Positions 17,567 to 27,933 of a DNA stretch of 64,000 bases are shown here, in pieces (the stretch's first letter is position 1; every line of letters begins with the position of its first letter). The DNA is from Motilibacter rhizosphaerae. Its GTDB lineage: Bacteria > Actinomycetota > Actinomycetes > Motilibacterales > Motilibacteraceae. A program made the position numbers and the translations under genes. The notes below the pieces were generated by a model. That model ran no database searches, was not told where the DNA came from, and saw only the letters and a list, made by a program, of their open reading frames with translations. The stretch covers positions 682,001-746,000 of the forward strand of contig NZ_SGXD01000002.1 in the NCBI RefSeq assembly GCF_004216915.1, in the 5' to 3' direction.

Positions 17567-19333
17567 TCAGGCGAGCCGGCGCCCCTTGGCGTGCCATCCG
17601 CGGATCGTGTCGATCCGCTGCTGGACCTGCTCGGCGGAGGCCGTCGAGCTGGGCGGGCCGCCGCAGGTGCGGCGCAGCTCGCCGTGGATGACGCCGTGCG
17701 GCTGGCCGGTGCGGTGGTGCCAGGCGGCGACCAGCGCGTTGAGCTCCTTGCGCAGCCCGGCGAGCGCGTCGGCCGCGATCGGCGCGGCAGCGGGCTCGGG
17801 GACCGGGGCGGGGCGCTTCGCGATCTGCTTGGCCTGGCGCTGGCGCAGCAGCACGCTGACCTGGTCCGGCTCGAGCAGCCCGGGCAGCCCGAGGTAGTCC
17901 TGCTCCTCGTCGGAGCCCACCTCGGCCTGCATGCCGAACTCGCCACCGTCGAAGAGCACCCGGTCGAAGGTCGCCTCGGCCTCGAGCGCCTCGAAGGGCA
18001 GCGCGTCGGCGCCGCCGTCCGGGCTGTCGCGCCGCCGGTTCGCCTCCTGCAGCAGCCCTGCCTCGGGGTCGAAGTCCCCCTCCTCGACCGGCCTGTCCAG
18101 GGCATGGTCGCGCTCCAGCTCGAGGTTGGCCGCGTGCTCCATGAGCACGGGCACCGTCGGCAGGAACACGCTCGCCGTCTCGCCGCGGCGCCGGGCGCGG
18201 ACGAAGCGGCCGACGGCCTGGGCGAAGAACAGCGGCGTGCTCGTGCTCGTCGCGTAGACGCCGACCGCGAGGCGCGGCACGTCGACGCCCTCGGAGACCA
18301 TGCGGACCGCGACCATCCAGCGGCTGGTGCCCGCCGCGAACTCCCCGATCCGCTTGCTCGCCGTCGGGTCGTCGCTCAGCACGACCGCGGGAGCCTCGCC
18401 GCAGATCGCCCGCAGCCGAGCGGCGTAGGCCCGCGCGGTCGTGTGGTCCGTGGCGATGACGAGGCCCGCCGCGTCGGGGACGTGGCGGCGTACCTCCGTG
18501 AGGCGCTTGTCCGCCGCCGCGAGCACCTGCGGCACCCAGTTGCCGTACGGGTCGAGCGCCGTCCGCCACGCCTGGCTGGTCAGGTCCTTGGTGAGCGGGT
18601 CCGCGCCGAGCGTCGCCGCGATCTCGTCGCCCGCGCTGGTGCGCCAGCGCATGTTGCCGCCGTACGCCAGGAAGATCACGGGGCGGACGACCCCGTCGCG
18701 CAGCGCCTCGCCGTAGCCGTAGGTGTAGTCCGCGAGCGAGCGGCGCACGCCGTCGGTGCCGCGGGCGTAGGTGACGAACGGGATCGGCGCGGTGTCCGAG
18801 CGGAACGGCGTCCCCGTCAGCGCCAGCCGCCGCCGGGCGGGCTCGAAGGCCTCGCGCACCGCCTCTCCCCACGACAGCGCGTCGCCGCCGTGGTGCACCT
18901 CGTCGAGGATGACGAGGGTCGGGCGGGCCTCGGTGCGCGCGCGGTGCAGCAGCGGGGCCATGGCCACCTGCGCGTACGTCACGGCGACGCCGGTCAGCCC
19001 GGCCGCGTGCGCACCCTGGGCGTTCCTGAACTCGGGGTCGAGCTCGATGCCGACGCGGTGCGCGGCCTCGGCCCACTGCCGCTTGAGGTGCTCCGTGGGC
19101 GCGACGACCGTCACCGCGCGGATGACGCCCTGCTGCAGCAGGTCTGTGGCGAGGCGCAGCGCGAACGTCGTCTTGCCGGCGCCGGGCGTCGCGACCGCGA
19201 GGAAGTCGCGCGGGCCCCGCTCGTGGTACGCGTCCAGCGCGGCCTGCTGCCAGGCGCGGAGCTTGGGAGCGGTGCCCCAGGGGGCCCGGCCGGGGTACGC
19301 GGGCGGGAGCGAGGAGGCGGCGGTGGTGCTCAT
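17567..19333 (-). CDS. DEAD/DEAH box helicase (superfamily 2)
   Basis: 588-residue SF2 helicase. It has Walker A ATPGAGKTT (about residue 47), motif II DEVHHGG, motif III LTGTPFRSD, and helicase C motifs RMVSEGVDVPRL and QAVGRFVRARR (motif VI). The C-terminal 150 residues are less conserved and hold an LRKELNALVAAW stretch near the end. This is a conserved actinobacterial type of unknown role, related to the ATPase core of restriction/repair helicases. The ATG at 19333 begins MSTTAASSLPP; a longer in-frame start would add a non-homologous tail. No nuclease partner is adjacent. The 169 bp upstream hold nothing recognisable. Confidence 0.9.
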   Translation of the reverse strand: MSTTAASSLPPAYPGRAPWGTAPKLRAWQQAALDAYHERGPRDFLAVATPGAGKTTFALRLATDLLQQGVIRAVTVVAPTEHLKRQWAEAAHRVGIELDPEFRNAQGAHAAGLTGVAVTYAQVAMAPLLHRARTEARPTLVILDEVHHGGDALSWGEAVREAFEPARRRLALTGTPFRSDTAPIPFVTYARGTDGVRRSLADYTYGYGEALRDGVVRPVIFLAYGGNMRWRTSAGDEIAATLGADPLTKDLTSQAWRTALDPYGNWVPQVLAAADKRLTEVRRHVPDAAGLVIATDHTTARAYAARLRAICGEAPAVVLSDDPTASKRIGEFAAGTSRWMVAVRMVSEGVDVPRLAVGVYATSTSTPLFFAQAVGRFVRARRRGETASVFLPTVPVLMEHAANLELERDHALDRPVEEGDFDPEAGLLQEANRRRDSPDGGADALPFEALEAEATFDRVLFDGGEFGMQAEVGSDEEQDYLGLPGLLEPDQVSVLLRQRQAKQIAKRPAPVPEPAAAPIAADALAGLRKELNALVAAWHHRTGQPHGVIHGELRRTCGGPPSSTASAEQVQQRIDTIRGWHAKGRRLA

Positions 19334-19502
19334 GGGCGAGGACGAGGCTAACCCGAGCGCCGGGCCGACATGCCCGGGCGACCGCGCGCTGCGGCGAGTC
19401 CGCGGAGCCGTGGTATCGCGTGTCGGGCAGTCGTCCCGGCCCACCACGCTGAGCGACCCGCCGCCGCGCGGAGCGCAGTCCCTCCCCGTCGCAGCGCGTC
19501 GC

Positions 19503-20465
19503 TCAGCGCTGTGACCTCGTACGCGCCGCGGCCGCCCGCTCCAGCCGGTCCGCCAGCAGTCCGTGCTGACCGAGGTCGCGCCACCGGACGCGCACGAACG
19601 CCCACCCCGCGAGCCGCAGGTCGTCCTCGCGGTCCTTCTCCGCCAGCAGCGCGGCCCGCTCGTCGTACTTCACCGCGCCGTCGAACTCCACCAGGACGCG
19701 CGAGGCAGGCAGGCCGATGTCCGCGCGGTACCAGCGGCCGGAGGCGCCCTGCACCGGCAGCTGCAGCACGAGGTCGTGGTGCCCCAGCGCGAGCAGGTCC
19801 AGCCGGGTCAGCGTCTCCCCCGCGGACTCGGCCAGCCCGTCGGCCAGGCCCACGACACGCGCGGCAGCGCGGGCGCCGGGCCACCGCTGCCCCACCGCCA
19901 GGACCTCGGCGACGTCCTCCGGCGCGGCGAGCCGGCGGTGCAGGACGGCGTCGGCCACCACGAGGGCCTCCTCCACGGGTGCGCGGCGGGCGAGGTCGAC
20001 GAGGGTGCGCGCGGGACTCGTCACCAGGACGCCCTCGGCATCGGTCGTCACGTGCCCCTCGGGGAGCGGGCGGTGCCAGACCCGCAGCTCGGTGCGCCGC
20101 CGCGCCGCCGCTGTCGCGCTCGTGAGCTCGACCTGCGTGGGTGGCGTGAGCAGCGGAAGCCCGAGCAGGTGCGCGGCCGACGCAGCGCTCGCCGGAGCGT
20201 CACCGGCCAAGCGGGTCTGGTGGGCGAGGACGTCGAGCCGGTGCCGGGCCGCGCCCTGGGCTGCCTCGTGCACGGCGGAGGGCAGCAGGGCCCCGTGACG
20301 CAGCCGCACCCAGCGGCCGGCGCGCACCTCGCGCGCGATCTCACGGTCGCTCCAGCCCGCGCGCAGGGCCTCGGCGCGGGTGAAGGGTCGGCGCTCGTCG
20401 AGCAGCTGCGTACGGGGCACCCGGGGAGTGTGGCCGCCCGACGACCCCTGCAGGGCGTCATCCAC
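19503..20465 (-). CDS. AbiEi-like N-terminal / DUF559 endonuclease-like protein
   Basis: 320-residue protein. The N-terminal winged-helix region (about 18-65, FTRAEALRAGWSDREIAREVRAGRWVRLRHG) resembles the AbiEi antitoxin/DUF4095 module. The C-terminal part (about 225-320) has the DUF559/Vsr-like nuclease fold signature RVLVEFDGAVKYDE followed by EKDREDDLRLAGWAFVRVRW, with acidic residues placed as in very short patch repair-type nucleases. Such solitary proteins are common in actinobacteria, with no known function. No AbiEii-type toxin gene is adjacent, so I do not call a toxin-antitoxin system. The start is uncertain (GTG 20465 or GTG 20420). Confidence 0.8.
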   Translation of the reverse strand: MDDALQGSSGGHTPRVPRTQLLDERRPFTRAEALRAGWSDREIAREVRAGRWVRLRHGALLPSAVHEAAQGAARHRLDVLAHQTRLAGDAPASAASAAHLLGLPLLTPPTQVELTSATAAARRRTELRVWHRPLPEGHVTTDAEGVLVTSPARTLVDLARRAPVEEALVVADAVLHRRLAAPEDVAEVLAVGQRWPGARAAARVVGLADGLAESAGETLTRLDLLALGHHDLVLQLPVQGASGRWYRADIGLPASRVLVEFDGAVKYDERAALLAEKDREDDLRLAGWAFVRVRWRDLGQHGLLADRLERAAAARTRSQR

Positions 20466-20582
20466 AGCCCCCGCTCGGCGGCCAGCACGCCGCGGTGAGC
20501 AACGCGCCGCGGCAGGGAGGAGATGTCGTCCGCGTCGCGGCGGGTCGCTCCCCGTCGTGGCCCGGGACGCGACGAGCGGCCC

Positions 20583-21194
20583 CTACGCCGCGAGCACCAG
20601 CTCCCGCCGCGCCGCCACCCGCGGCCGGCCCAGCAGCAGCACCAGCCCGGTGAGGGCGAGCAGCGCGCAGTACCCCGCGGACGCGGCGACGAGGGGGCGG
20701 CCGACGACGAGCCAGTACGCCGCCCAGCACGTGCCCGCACCCAGCGAGAGCAGGTACGTCCCCGGCGCCACGCCCGCGGCGTCGGGGGTGCGGACCAGCC
20801 GGAGGAGCTGCGGGAGGCCGACGAGCAGGCCGAGCACGGCGCCGGTGCGGGCCAGCAGGTCCGCCTGGGCGCTCAGCGCCGCGGCCGCCCACAGCGCCCA
20901 GAGGACGAGCACGCCGAGGTCGAGCCGGCGGGGGACGGGGGCGCCGCTGTGCCGGCGGTGGGCGCGGGCCGTGAGCACGCCGAAGGTGACGAGCAGCGCG
21001 TTGCAGCCGAGCTGCGCGCCGTCGTGGGCAGCCACGCCGTACCCCATCCAGAGCCCGTTCGCCGTCATCCCCATGCGGACGCCGAGCGCCGAGAGCCCGG
21101 CCGTCTGTCGGCGCACGACGGTGCGCAGGAGCTGGGGCAGCTGGGTGCAGAGCCCGAAGGAGAAGCCGGAGACGAGCAGGACGGTCGCGAGCAC
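20583..21194 (-). CDS. PQ-loop repeat (SWEET-like) membrane protein
   Basis: 203-residue protein with about seven hydrophobic segments and two PQ-loop motifs: CTQLPQLLRTVVRRQTAGLS near residue 17 and LLVGLPQLLRLVRTPDAAGV near 126. This two-repeat, seven-helix layout is that of SWEET-type sugar transporters, fusing two SemiSWEET units; lysosomal-type PQ-loop amino acid transporters are the alternative. The GTG at 21194 follows GAAGGGCAGG. Function unproven. The gap to the AbiEi-like gene (20466-20582) and the upstream gap (21195-21422) show nothing I can name. Confidence 0.75.
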   Translation of the reverse strand: MLATVLLVSGFSFGLCTQLPQLLRTVVRRQTAGLSALGVRMGMTANGLWMGYGVAAHDGAQLGCNALLVTFGVLTARAHRRHSGAPVPRRLDLGVLVLWALWAAAALSAQADLLARTGAVLGLLVGLPQLLRLVRTPDAAGVAPGTYLLSLGAGTCWAAYWLVVGRPLVAASAGYCALLALTGLVLLLGRPRVAARRELVLAA

Positions 21195-21422
21195 CCCTGC
21201 CCTTCGGCAGGCTCCCCGCGAGCAGGCAGGCAGTGTGCGGCTCCTCACGCCCCGCGGCACCTAGGACCACCCGGACGGAGGACCACGGCGCTCGGGGACG
21301 AGGGAGCCGGTCCGCCGGGGAGGGATCGCGCGGTTGCCCGCCGCCGCCTGCTCCGAAACGCTTAACCTGCTGGTCTGTCCCTCCGATGGGCAGACCGAGA
21401 CCCCGACCGGAAGGAGCAGGCC

Positions 21423-21725
21423 GTGACGCTCGCCCTGGACGCGCTGACGCTGGCCGCGATCACCGCCGCCGTCGCCGCGCTGACCGCGCCGGCCTTCGCC
21501 TGGCTGGACGGGCGCAGCTCGGGCATCACCGCCCAGCACTCGCGCACCTCGTCCGCCGTGCAGGGCGTCGTGACGACGGTCGCCTTCACCGTCGCCTACG
21601 CCTGCACCGAGCACGTGCCGGCGTTCGCCGTGCTCGCCGGCATCGCGGTGCTGCTCGGGCTCGCGCTCGGCGGCGAGATCCAGGCCGAGCGCCTGCACCG
21701 CCGCGCCGCCCGCATCACCGGCTAG
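21423..21725 (+). CDS. Hypothetical membrane protein (100 residues)
   Basis: Small protein with hydrophobic segments at about 5-27 and 52-85 and a charged C-terminus (EIQAERLHRRAARITG). The GTG start has GAAGGAGC upstream. No family recognised. It is alone on the plus strand between minus-strand genes, 32 bp before the DUF3039 stop, with only 228 bp of leader space shared with the PQ-loop gene. Confidence 0.65.
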   Translation: MTLALDALTLAAITAAVAALTAPAFAWLDGRSSGITAQHSRTSSAVQGVVTTVAFTVAYACTEHVPAFAVLAGIAVLLGLALGGEIQAERLHRRAARITG

Positions 21726-21757
21726 CCACGACCAGCACCGGCCGAGGCGGACGGGCC

Positions 21758-22054
21758 CTACGAGTCCCGGTCGCCGCTGCCGTCGTCGCCCGTGGGGAGC
21801 CCCTCGTAGATCTCCTTGCACGTGGGGCACACGGGGTAGCGCTTGGGGTCGCGGCTCGGCACCCAGACCTTGCCGCACAGCGCCGTCACCGGGCTGCCGG
21901 TGACCATGGCCTCGGTGATCTTGTCCTTCGGCGCGTAGTGCGCGAAGCGCTCGTGGTCGCCGTCGTCGTTGCTCGTCCGGTGGACGGTCTCGACCTCCTG
22001 CTCGAGCAGGGTGCCGGTGCCGCCGCCGGGCTCGTCCAGACCAGGTGCGCTCAT
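21758..22054 (-). CDS. DUF3039 domain-containing protein
   Basis: 98-residue acidic protein with the DUF3039 core DGDHERFAHYAPKDKITEAMV then SPVTALCGKVWVPSRDP and YPVCPTCKEIYEGL. The cysteines (C-x-n-C-x-x-C) suggest a small metal-binding site. The family is nearly universal in actinobacteria and uncharacterised. Two in-frame ATGs (22054 and 22063) have no clear ribosome-binding site; I chose the inner one to match the family's usual short N-terminus. Confidence 0.9.
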   Translation of the reverse strand: MSAPGLDEPGGGTGTLLEQEVETVHRTSNDDGDHERFAHYAPKDKITEAMVTGSPVTALCGKVWVPSRDPKRYPVCPTCKEIYEGLPTGDDGSGDRDS

Positions 22055-22110
22055 GGCGGTCATCGTACGCACGGGCCGGCCGCCCGCGGCGTCGCTCCGG
22101 CGGACACCGC

Positions 22111-22713
22111 TCAGTTGAGCGTCGGGTCCGCCGTCCACCCCGAGAGCAGCGACACCGGCCCGCGCTGGCGCCGCAGCACCCGGCGCCAGAGCTGCTCGGG
22201 CGCGGCCGGGAGGACGTCGTCGTACGTCGCGTCGACGACCACCCAGGCGTCGGCCGCGATCTCGCCCTCGAGCTGCCCCGGCCCCCACCCCGCGTAGCCG
22301 GCGAAGACCCGGAACCCCGCGAGCGAGCCGGCGAGCACGCTGGGCTCGGTGTCGAGGTCGACCAGCCCGACGGCGCCGCTCACCTCGCGCCAGCCCGGCG
22401 GCTCCTCCTGCCCGATGCGGGGGGCGGCGTGCAGCAGGCCGAGGGCCAGGGCGTTCTCCGGCGCGACCGGCCCGCCCTCGAACACCCGCGGCAGCGGCTC
22501 GCACAGCGCGGCCCACGCGGGCAGCACGCTCGCGACCTCGATCTCGCTCGTGCGGTTGAGGATGACGCCGAGCGCGCCGGACTCGTCGGCGTCGATGACG
22601 AGGACGACCGTGCCCGCGAAGCTCGGGTCGACCAGCGAGGGCGCGGCCACCAGCAGCCGCCCCGTCAGCGCTCGCGAGAGCGCGGCTCCCCGACCGTGCT
22701 CGTCGCCCGCCAC
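22111..22713 (-). CDS. YqgE/AlgH family protein (DUF179)
   Basis: 200-residue protein. The family opening LTGRLLVAAPSLVDPSFAGTVVLVIDADESGALGVILNRTS (in parts) is present, as are FEGGPVAPENALALG and FAGYAGWGPGQLEGEI, the most conserved motif. The function of the family is unknown; it is often encoded near metabolic housekeeping genes. The GTG at 22713 is preceded by GAGGGGG. It overlaps the 3' end of the VanZ gene by about 49 bp in the same direction; a longer in-frame start (22764) would deepen the overlap. Confidence 0.92.
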   Translation of the reverse strand: MAGDEHGRGAALSRALTGRLLVAAPSLVDPSFAGTVVLVIDADESGALGVILNRTSEIEVASVLPAWAALCEPLPRVFEGGPVAPENALALGLLHAAPRIGQEEPPGWREVSGAVGLVDLDTEPSVLAGSLAGFRVFAGYAGWGPGQLEGEIAADAWVVVDATYDDVLPAAPEQLWRRVLRRQRGPVSLLSGWTADPTLN

Positions 22714-23068
22714 CCCGACCCCCTCGCTCCGCTGCGCCGGACCCCTCTCCTCGCCGCCCACCATCCCACTCCCACGCCGACGAGGTCCGCAAGGGCGTCG
22801 TCCCAGCCGCCGTCGCGGTGCGGCAGGACGAGCGCCTGGAGCAGCTCGCTGACCGGGGCGTGCACGACGAGCACCGGCAGCAGCCAGCGCGCGGGCAGGC
22901 CGGCCAGCAGCCCGAGGAGGGCCGGCGCGGCGAAGATCGTGAGGTGCACGACCTTGTCGACGTACGGCACGCCCCCCTCGCTGGGCGCGCGCGGCGCGTA
23001 GACCGCGACGAGCTGGACCGCGACCGCGAGGGCGAACCCCGCGAGCAGCAGCGGGCGCGCGCGCAGCA

Positions 23069-23069
<1 letters not shown>
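22665..23069 (-). CDS. VanZ family membrane protein
   Basis: 134-residue protein with about four hydrophobic segments. It holds the VanZ-type pattern YVDKVVHLTIFAAPALLGLLAG followed by APVSELLQAL and WDDALADLVGVGVGWW. VanZ proteins confer low-level teicoplanin resistance in enterococci, but most actinobacterial members have no known role. The ATG overlaps the malic enzyme stop as TGATG, so expression is coupled to that gene. Confidence 0.85.
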
Positions 23070-24466
<1,397 letters not shown>

Positions 24467-24532
24467 GGCCCGATGCTGCCACCGAGGAGCCGCGACCGTC
24501 TGGATCTCCCCGGGGCGGGTAGGGCTCGCGGC

Positions 24533-25495
24533 GTGCAGACCTTCCTCCCCCACCCCGGCTTCGTCGCGAGCGCGCGGGTCCTCGACGACCGCCGCCTCGG
24601 CAAGCAGCGCGTGGAGACGTTCCAGGTCCTGCGCGCCCTGACCTGGCCGGACTACGGGTGGAAGAACCACCCGGTCAGCAGGATGTGGCGGGGCTTCGTG
24701 CCGGCGCTGGTCTGCTACGGCCTGGCCTGCATCGAGGCGTGGGAGCGGCGCGGGCGGGTCGACGCGACCCGCGGGCTGCTGCTGGAGTTCACCGGCGGGC
24801 GCGTCCCGGAGTGGGGCGAGCTGCGCGACACCGGGCAGCTGCCGCCCTGGCTCGGTGACGAGGCCGTGCACCGCAGTCACCGCTCACGGCTGGTCGCGAA
24901 GGAGCCGGAGTCGTACGCCGCGGTCTTCCCCGGCGAGGCTCCCGACCTCGACTACGTGTGGCCCGGCGCCTCGGTCCCCCGGTGGCCGCTGCCGGTCGGG
25001 CAGGGGCTCGCCGTCGCGCAGGCCGCGGCCGAGCTCGGCCTGGCCGAGGTGGACGACGAGCAGCTCGCCGCGGTGCTCGACCTGCAGGAGGGCGGGGACG
25101 CCGTGGTGCACCTGCCACACGACGCCGGCCCCGCGTCGACCGGCCTGCTCGCGGCGCTCTGCACGTCCGGGAGCACGGCGTGGGTGACGCCGGGGACGCC
25201 GCCGCCCGCGCACCCGGGCGAGCCGGAGGAGCCCCGCCCGACCGTCGAGGCCTCGAAGCTCGCCGCGTCGATCGCCCGACCGCCCTCCCCCGAGGCGGCG
25301 GCCGCCGTGCGCGCGCAGGCCGCGGCCCAGCAGGACCCTCGCCTGGCCTGGGTGCGCCCCTCCCAGCTCGCCACGCTCGCCGGCCTGCGCCCGGACCTCG
25401 CGCTGGTCGTGCTCGAGGGGACCGAGGAGCAGGAGGAGCAGCTGCCGCGCCCGGAGCTCGGCGTCCCGGTGCTGCGGCTGGTCCGCTCAGGCTGA
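24533..25495 (+). CDS. MSMEG_6728 family protein (pyrimidine dimer glycosylase-like fold) with long C-terminal extension
   Basis: 320 residues. The N-terminal ~145 carry the family pattern: TFLPHPGFVASARVLDDRRLGKQRVET, GWKNHPVSRMWRGF, CIEAWERRGR and HRSHRSRLVAKEPESY (each in part), resembling the Pyr_excise (T4 endonuclease V-like) fold. Residues about 170-320 form a separate Ala/Pro-rich region with AWVRPSQLATLAGL, which I cannot assign. A repair role is suggested only by the fold. The GTG start has weak ribosome-binding signals. The stop overlaps the convergent SpoIIE regulator's stop by 9 bp. Confidence 0.82.
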   Translation: MQTFLPHPGFVASARVLDDRRLGKQRVETFQVLRALTWPDYGWKNHPVSRMWRGFVPALVCYGLACIEAWERRGRVDATRGLLLEFTGGRVPEWGELRDTGQLPPWLGDEAVHRSHRSRLVAKEPESYAAVFPGEAPDLDYVWPGASVPRWPLPVGQGLAVAQAAAELGLAEVDDEQLAAVLDLQEGGDAVVHLPHDAGPASTGLLAALCTSGSTAWVTPGTPPPAHPGEPEEPRPTVEASKLAASIARPPSPEAAAAVRAQAAAQQDPRLAWVRPSQLATLAGLRPDLALVVLEGTEEQEEQLPRPELGVPVLRLVRSG

Positions 25496-27913
25496 GCCGC
25501 CGCCGAGCCCGAGCGCGAACCAGACGACCTTGCCCGCGGGCAGCGGGCGCGCGCCCCAGCTGCGGGCGAGCGCCTGCACGAGGGCGAGCCCGCGCCCGCC
25601 CTCGTCCTCCAGCGTCGCGTGGCGCAGCCGCGGGATCCGGGTGTCGGCGTCCTCGACCTCGACGTGCACGGCCCGCTCCCCCAGCCGGACCGTGAGCCCG
25701 ACCTCGCCGCGCGCGTAGCGGATCGCGTTGGTCACCACCTCGCTGACCAGCAGCTCCCCCACCGTCGCCGCGTCGTCGTCGTGGAGCCCCCAGCGGCGCA
25801 GCGCCTCCGCGAAGGCCGCGCGGGCCGGTGCGACGGCGGCGGGGTCCGGGGGCAGCCGCAGCGTGACTACGCTCCCCGGCGGCGTCCCGGTGGCGCGCAC
25901 CAGGAGGAGCGCGACGTCGTCGGGGTGCCCCGGCACATGGGGTACGCCGGCGGCGAGCGCCCGCTCGCAGGTCTCCTCGAGGTCGTCCCACGCCCGCTCG
26001 CCGAGCGCCGCGACGAGCCCCGCGATGCCGGCGTCGATGTCCTGCCCCGGGGACTCGACGAGCCCGTCGGTGTAGAGCGCGAGCCCCGCTCCCGCCGGGA
26101 GCGGCACCTCGACGTCCTCGTAGCCCAGCCCCGCCCGCACGCCCAGCGGCACGCCCACGGGGAGGCCCTGCTCGGCGCCGAGGACCACGGGGACGCCCTC
26201 CGGGCGAACGAGCACCGGCGGCACGTGGCCCGCGCTCGCGATGCGCAGGCTGCTGCGCGCGGGGTCGAAGACGGCGTACGCGCAGGTCACGAGCTGTCCC
26301 TCGGCGAGATCGGCCACGGCGACGTCGAGCGCCCGCAGCACCTCGGCCGGCGGCGGGTCCTGGTGGGCGAGCACGCGCAGCGCGGTGCGCACCTGGCCCA
26401 TGACCGCTGCGGCGCGCAGCCCGCGGCCCATGACGTCGCCGACCACGACCGCGGTGCGCCCGCTGGGCAGCGGGAGGACGTCGGCCCAGTCACCGCCGAC
26501 CTGGGTCCCGGTCGCTCCCGGGAGGTAGCGCCAGGCGACGTCGAGCCCCTCCACCGAGCGGAGCACCTTGGGCAGCAGGCCGAGCTGGAGGGCCACGGCG
26601 GCGGAGCGCTGCTGCTCGTACGACAGCGCGTTGGAGACGGCGACCGCCGCCCTGCTCACGAGGTCGCGCGCGAGGGCGGCCTCCGCCTCGTCGTAGTGCC
26701 GGCCGCTGGCGGAGAACAGGAGGCTGACGACGCCGACGACCCGCCGGGCGACGAGCATCGGCAGGACCAGGACGCTGGTGACGCCCTGCGTGCGGACGAA
26801 CTCGCGGTCGGCGCCCTCCGGCACGGCCCCGAGGCCGGCGACGGCGTCGACGAGCAGCCAGGGCCGGCCCGTACGCGCCGCGACCTCGACCGGGTGCCCC
26901 TCCGGGTAGTCCGCGAGCGCGCCGGACGGCCGTCCCGCGGGCGGGACGCCGGTGTGGCGGGACGCGCGGCGCCGCAGGCGGCCCGAGTCCTCGAGCAGGT
27001 CGACCACGACGTGGTCGGCGACGGCCGGGACCGCCAGCCGGCAGAGCACGTCGAGCACGGCCTCGGTCTCGAGCGACGCGGCGAGCTGCTCGCCGGCCGC
27101 GACGGTGAAGGCGAGCCGGCCGGCGGCGGCGGCGCGCTCGCGCTCGGCCGCGCGCTGGTCGGTCACGTCGCGGACGACGTCACCCGCCCCCACGACCTGC
27201 CCGCCGTGCTCCAGGCGGAACAGCGAGTGCACCCAGGTGCGCTCCCCCTCGCCGGTGGTGCCCGGGGCCGTCCCGGTCAGCTCGACGTCGGGAGCGGGCT
27301 CGCCCGTCGCGAGCACCCGCCCGAGCACCGCGTCGAGGGTGTCCCCGAGGACCGGCAGCAGCTCCGGCATGCGCCGGCCCGCGATCTCGCCGCCGGGGCG
27401 GCCGTCGATCTGCTCCATGGAGCGGTTGACCCGCGTGACCCGGCGCTCGGCGTCGTAGACGGTGAGGCCCACGGGCGCCTCGCGGAACAGCGCGTCGAGC
27501 AGGGCCGCGTCCCGGCGGGCCGCCTGCCGCGAGGAGGTGTCCTCGACGATCGCCACGGCGCCGACGCGCGTGCCGTCCGCGGCGACGAGCGGACTGGCCT
27601 TCCAGGACAGCGAGCGCCACCCGCCGTCACCGAGGCGCACCCGCGTCTCCCGGGCCACGGGGTCACCGGCGAGCAGCCGCCCGACGGCGCGGACGAAGGT
27701 CGGGTCCTGCCCCTCGAGGATGGAGAGCCCCGCCCAGTCCGGCGGCAGGCGCAGCAGCGACTCGGCCAGTGCGTTGCAGGCCAGCACGGCGCCGGTGGGG
27801 TCGAGCACGAGGGTCGCGACGGGGACGGCGTCGAGCACGCTGGAGAGCAGCTCGGGAGGCAGGGCAGCCGGGACCCCTGCCGCCGGCTGCGTCCCCCGGA
27901 CCCCCCCGTCCAC
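25487..27913 (-). CDS. PAS-PAS-GAF-SpoIIE phosphatase-HATPase signalling protein
   Basis: 808-residue regulator with domains in order: PAS (about 15-130, LDAVPVATLVLDPTGAVLACN), PAS (140-260, FREAPVGLTVYDAERRVTRVN), GAF (275-425), SpoIIE/PP2C phosphatase (435-655, with GGDWADVLPL, VVGDVMGRG and the HPDDVALLLVR metal motif), and an RsbW-like ATPase (675-800, with SEVVTNAIRYA and EGGRGLALVQALA). This layout belongs to partner-switching networks controlling alternative sigma factors: it dephosphorylates an anti-anti-sigma factor and may phosphorylate it. No STAS partner is adjacent. The GTG at 27913 is the most likely start but lacks a strong ribosome-binding site. Confidence 0.9.
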   Translation of the reverse strand: MDGGVRGTQPAAGVPAALPPELLSSVLDAVPVATLVLDPTGAVLACNALAESLLRLPPDWAGLSILEGQDPTFVRAVGRLLAGDPVARETRVRLGDGGWRSLSWKASPLVAADGTRVGAVAIVEDTSSRQAARRDAALLDALFREAPVGLTVYDAERRVTRVNRSMEQIDGRPGGEIAGRRMPELLPVLGDTLDAVLGRVLATGEPAPDVELTGTAPGTTGEGERTWVHSLFRLEHGGQVVGAGDVVRDVTDQRAAERERAAAAGRLAFTVAAGEQLAASLETEAVLDVLCRLAVPAVADHVVVDLLEDSGRLRRRASRHTGVPPAGRPSGALADYPEGHPVEVAARTGRPWLLVDAVAGLGAVPEGADREFVRTQGVTSVLVLPMLVARRVVGVVSLLFSASGRHYDEAEAALARDLVSRAAVAVSNALSYEQQRSAAVALQLGLLPKVLRSVEGLDVAWRYLPGATGTQVGGDWADVLPLPSGRTAVVVGDVMGRGLRAAAVMGQVRTALRVLAHQDPPPAEVLRALDVAVADLAEGQLVTCAYAVFDPARSSLRIASAGHVPPVLVRPEGVPVVLGAEQGLPVGVPLGVRAGLGYEDVEVPLPAGAGLALYTDGLVESPGQDIDAGIAGLVAALGERAWDDLEETCERALAAGVPHVPGHPDDVALLLVRATGTPPGSVVTLRLPPDPAAVAPARAAFAEALRRWGLHDDDAATVGELLVSEVVTNAIRYARGEVGLTVRLGERAVHVEVEDADTRIPRLRHATLEDEGGRGLALVQALARSWGARPLPAGKVVWFALGLGGGSA

Positions 27914-27933
27914 GGCGCCAGGGTAGCGGGGCC

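Noticed and set aside
19503-20465. AbiE toxin-antitoxin system
   Set aside because: The gene has an AbiEi-like head, but no AbiEii nucleotidyltransferase toxin is adjacent, and the tail is DUF559-like; solitary copies are common.
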